A stretch of DNA of 49,966 nucleotides from positions 1 to 49,966 of the forward strand of contig JAFGOY010000016.1 in NCBI GenBank assembly GCA_016926255.1, read 5' to 3'. This stretch comes from Anaerolineae bacterium. GTDB taxonomy: Bacteria; Chloroflexota; Anaerolineae; Aggregatilineales; UBA3940. Shown piece after piece: positions 49,851 through 49,966 of this stretch (the stretch's first letter is position 1; each line of letters begins with the position of its first letter). Both the position numbers and the translations under genes were made by a program. The notes below the pieces were generated by a model. The model saw only the letters and a list, made by a program, of their open reading frames with translations, searched no databases and was not told the origin of the DNA.

Positions 49851-49887
49851 CCCTCCCCCTTGAGGGGGAGGGTTGGGGTGGGGGTGA
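49851..49887. repeat. G-rich palindromic intergenic repeat with G-quadruplex motif
   Basis: CCCTCCCCC-TTGA-GGGGGAGGG (49851-49872) is a perfect 9-bp hairpin, followed by TTGGGGTGGGGGT. The four G-tracts on the plus strand satisfy the G3+N1-7 quadruplex rule. It lies upstream of the GT2 gene. The same type of sequence is widely seen as a dispersed bacterial repeat. Confidence 0.7.
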
Positions 49888-49966
49888 AAACGGTGCTGTC
49901 TGCTGTTTTGTCCCCGAGAATTACCGCACCGTCGATATGCCCAGTCGAGGCCGGGCGCTGCTCAAA

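Overview
This window is about 50 kb of GC-rich bacterial chromosome. Gene content best fits a Chloroflexota lineage (Anaerolineae-like), though no rRNA or phylogenetic marker is present to prove it. The evidence is a T-box-controlled serS, many extracytoplasmic beta-propeller proteins and lipobox lipoproteins, a Hanks-type Ser/Thr kinase, a PP2C phosphatase, a cytosolic FHA/GAF/PAS histidine kinase, a membrane pyrophosphatase, a DUF4349 lipoprotein, and DUF4386, DUF3592 and DUF4291 proteins. There is no phage, conjugation module, intact insertion sequence or CRISPR array. Most genes start at a clear GGAGG-type Shine-Dalgarno site, and hairpin terminators are frequent.

Layout. 1-5.6 kb: a WD40 protein cut by the window edge, an orphan small protein, an SDR oxidoreductase, a propeller lipoprotein and an unrecognised 670-residue protein. 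5.6-9.3 kb: a membrane protein, a 53-residue lysine-rich protein, a TolB/PD40 propeller protein, a small lipoprotein, tRNA-Arg(ACG) with its promoter and terminator, and a DoxX-like membrane protein. 9.4-11.3 kb: an AT-rich divergent control region, two tandem paralogous four-cysteine small proteins and a zinc-ribbon membrane protein. 11.5-18.3 kb: promoter, serine T-box and serS, then a DUF3592 protein, azlCD (branched-chain amino acid export), a site-2-protease-like membrane protein that has lost its catalytic glutamate, a membrane protein and a GT4 glycosyltransferase. 18.35-19.1 kb: a two-gene AT-rich islet of unknown function. 19.1-24 kb: a membrane protein, msrB, an iron-sulfur flavoprotein-like reductase, a lone PAS protein and a potassium-independent type pyrophosphatase gene with a possible attenuator.

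24.6-38.7 kb is rich in signalling and envelope genes: a PP2C-TM-SUMF1 fusion, a DUF4349 lipoprotein, a serine hydrolase, a DUF4386 protein, a GT-C-like membrane protein, and a kinase-lipoprotein pair divergent from an FHA histidine kinase. The kinase carries two copies of an unrecognised cysteine-containing extracellular domain. A 44-residue membrane protein follows the histidine kinase. 38.7-46.2 kb: a TPR protein, a large zincin-like lipoprotein, an AhpD-like protein preceded by two perfect TGTGA-N6-TCACA palindromes, a DUF4291 protein, a CesT/YbjN-like protein and an MFS transporter. 46.2-49.8 kb: a compact three-gene operon (polyprenyl-phosphate-type GT2, sulfotransferase, GT-C-like membrane protein) that probably makes or modifies a sulfated surface glycan.

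The strongest leads are the kinase sensor duplication and its linkage to an FHA histidine kinase, the PP2C-SUMF1 fusion lacking formylglycine-enzyme cysteines, the degenerate M50-like protein, the four-cysteine paralogs, two small proteins of 53 and 44 residues, and the regulatory sites. I did not find a convincing complete new multi-gene system. All functional statements come from reading motifs; no database search was run.
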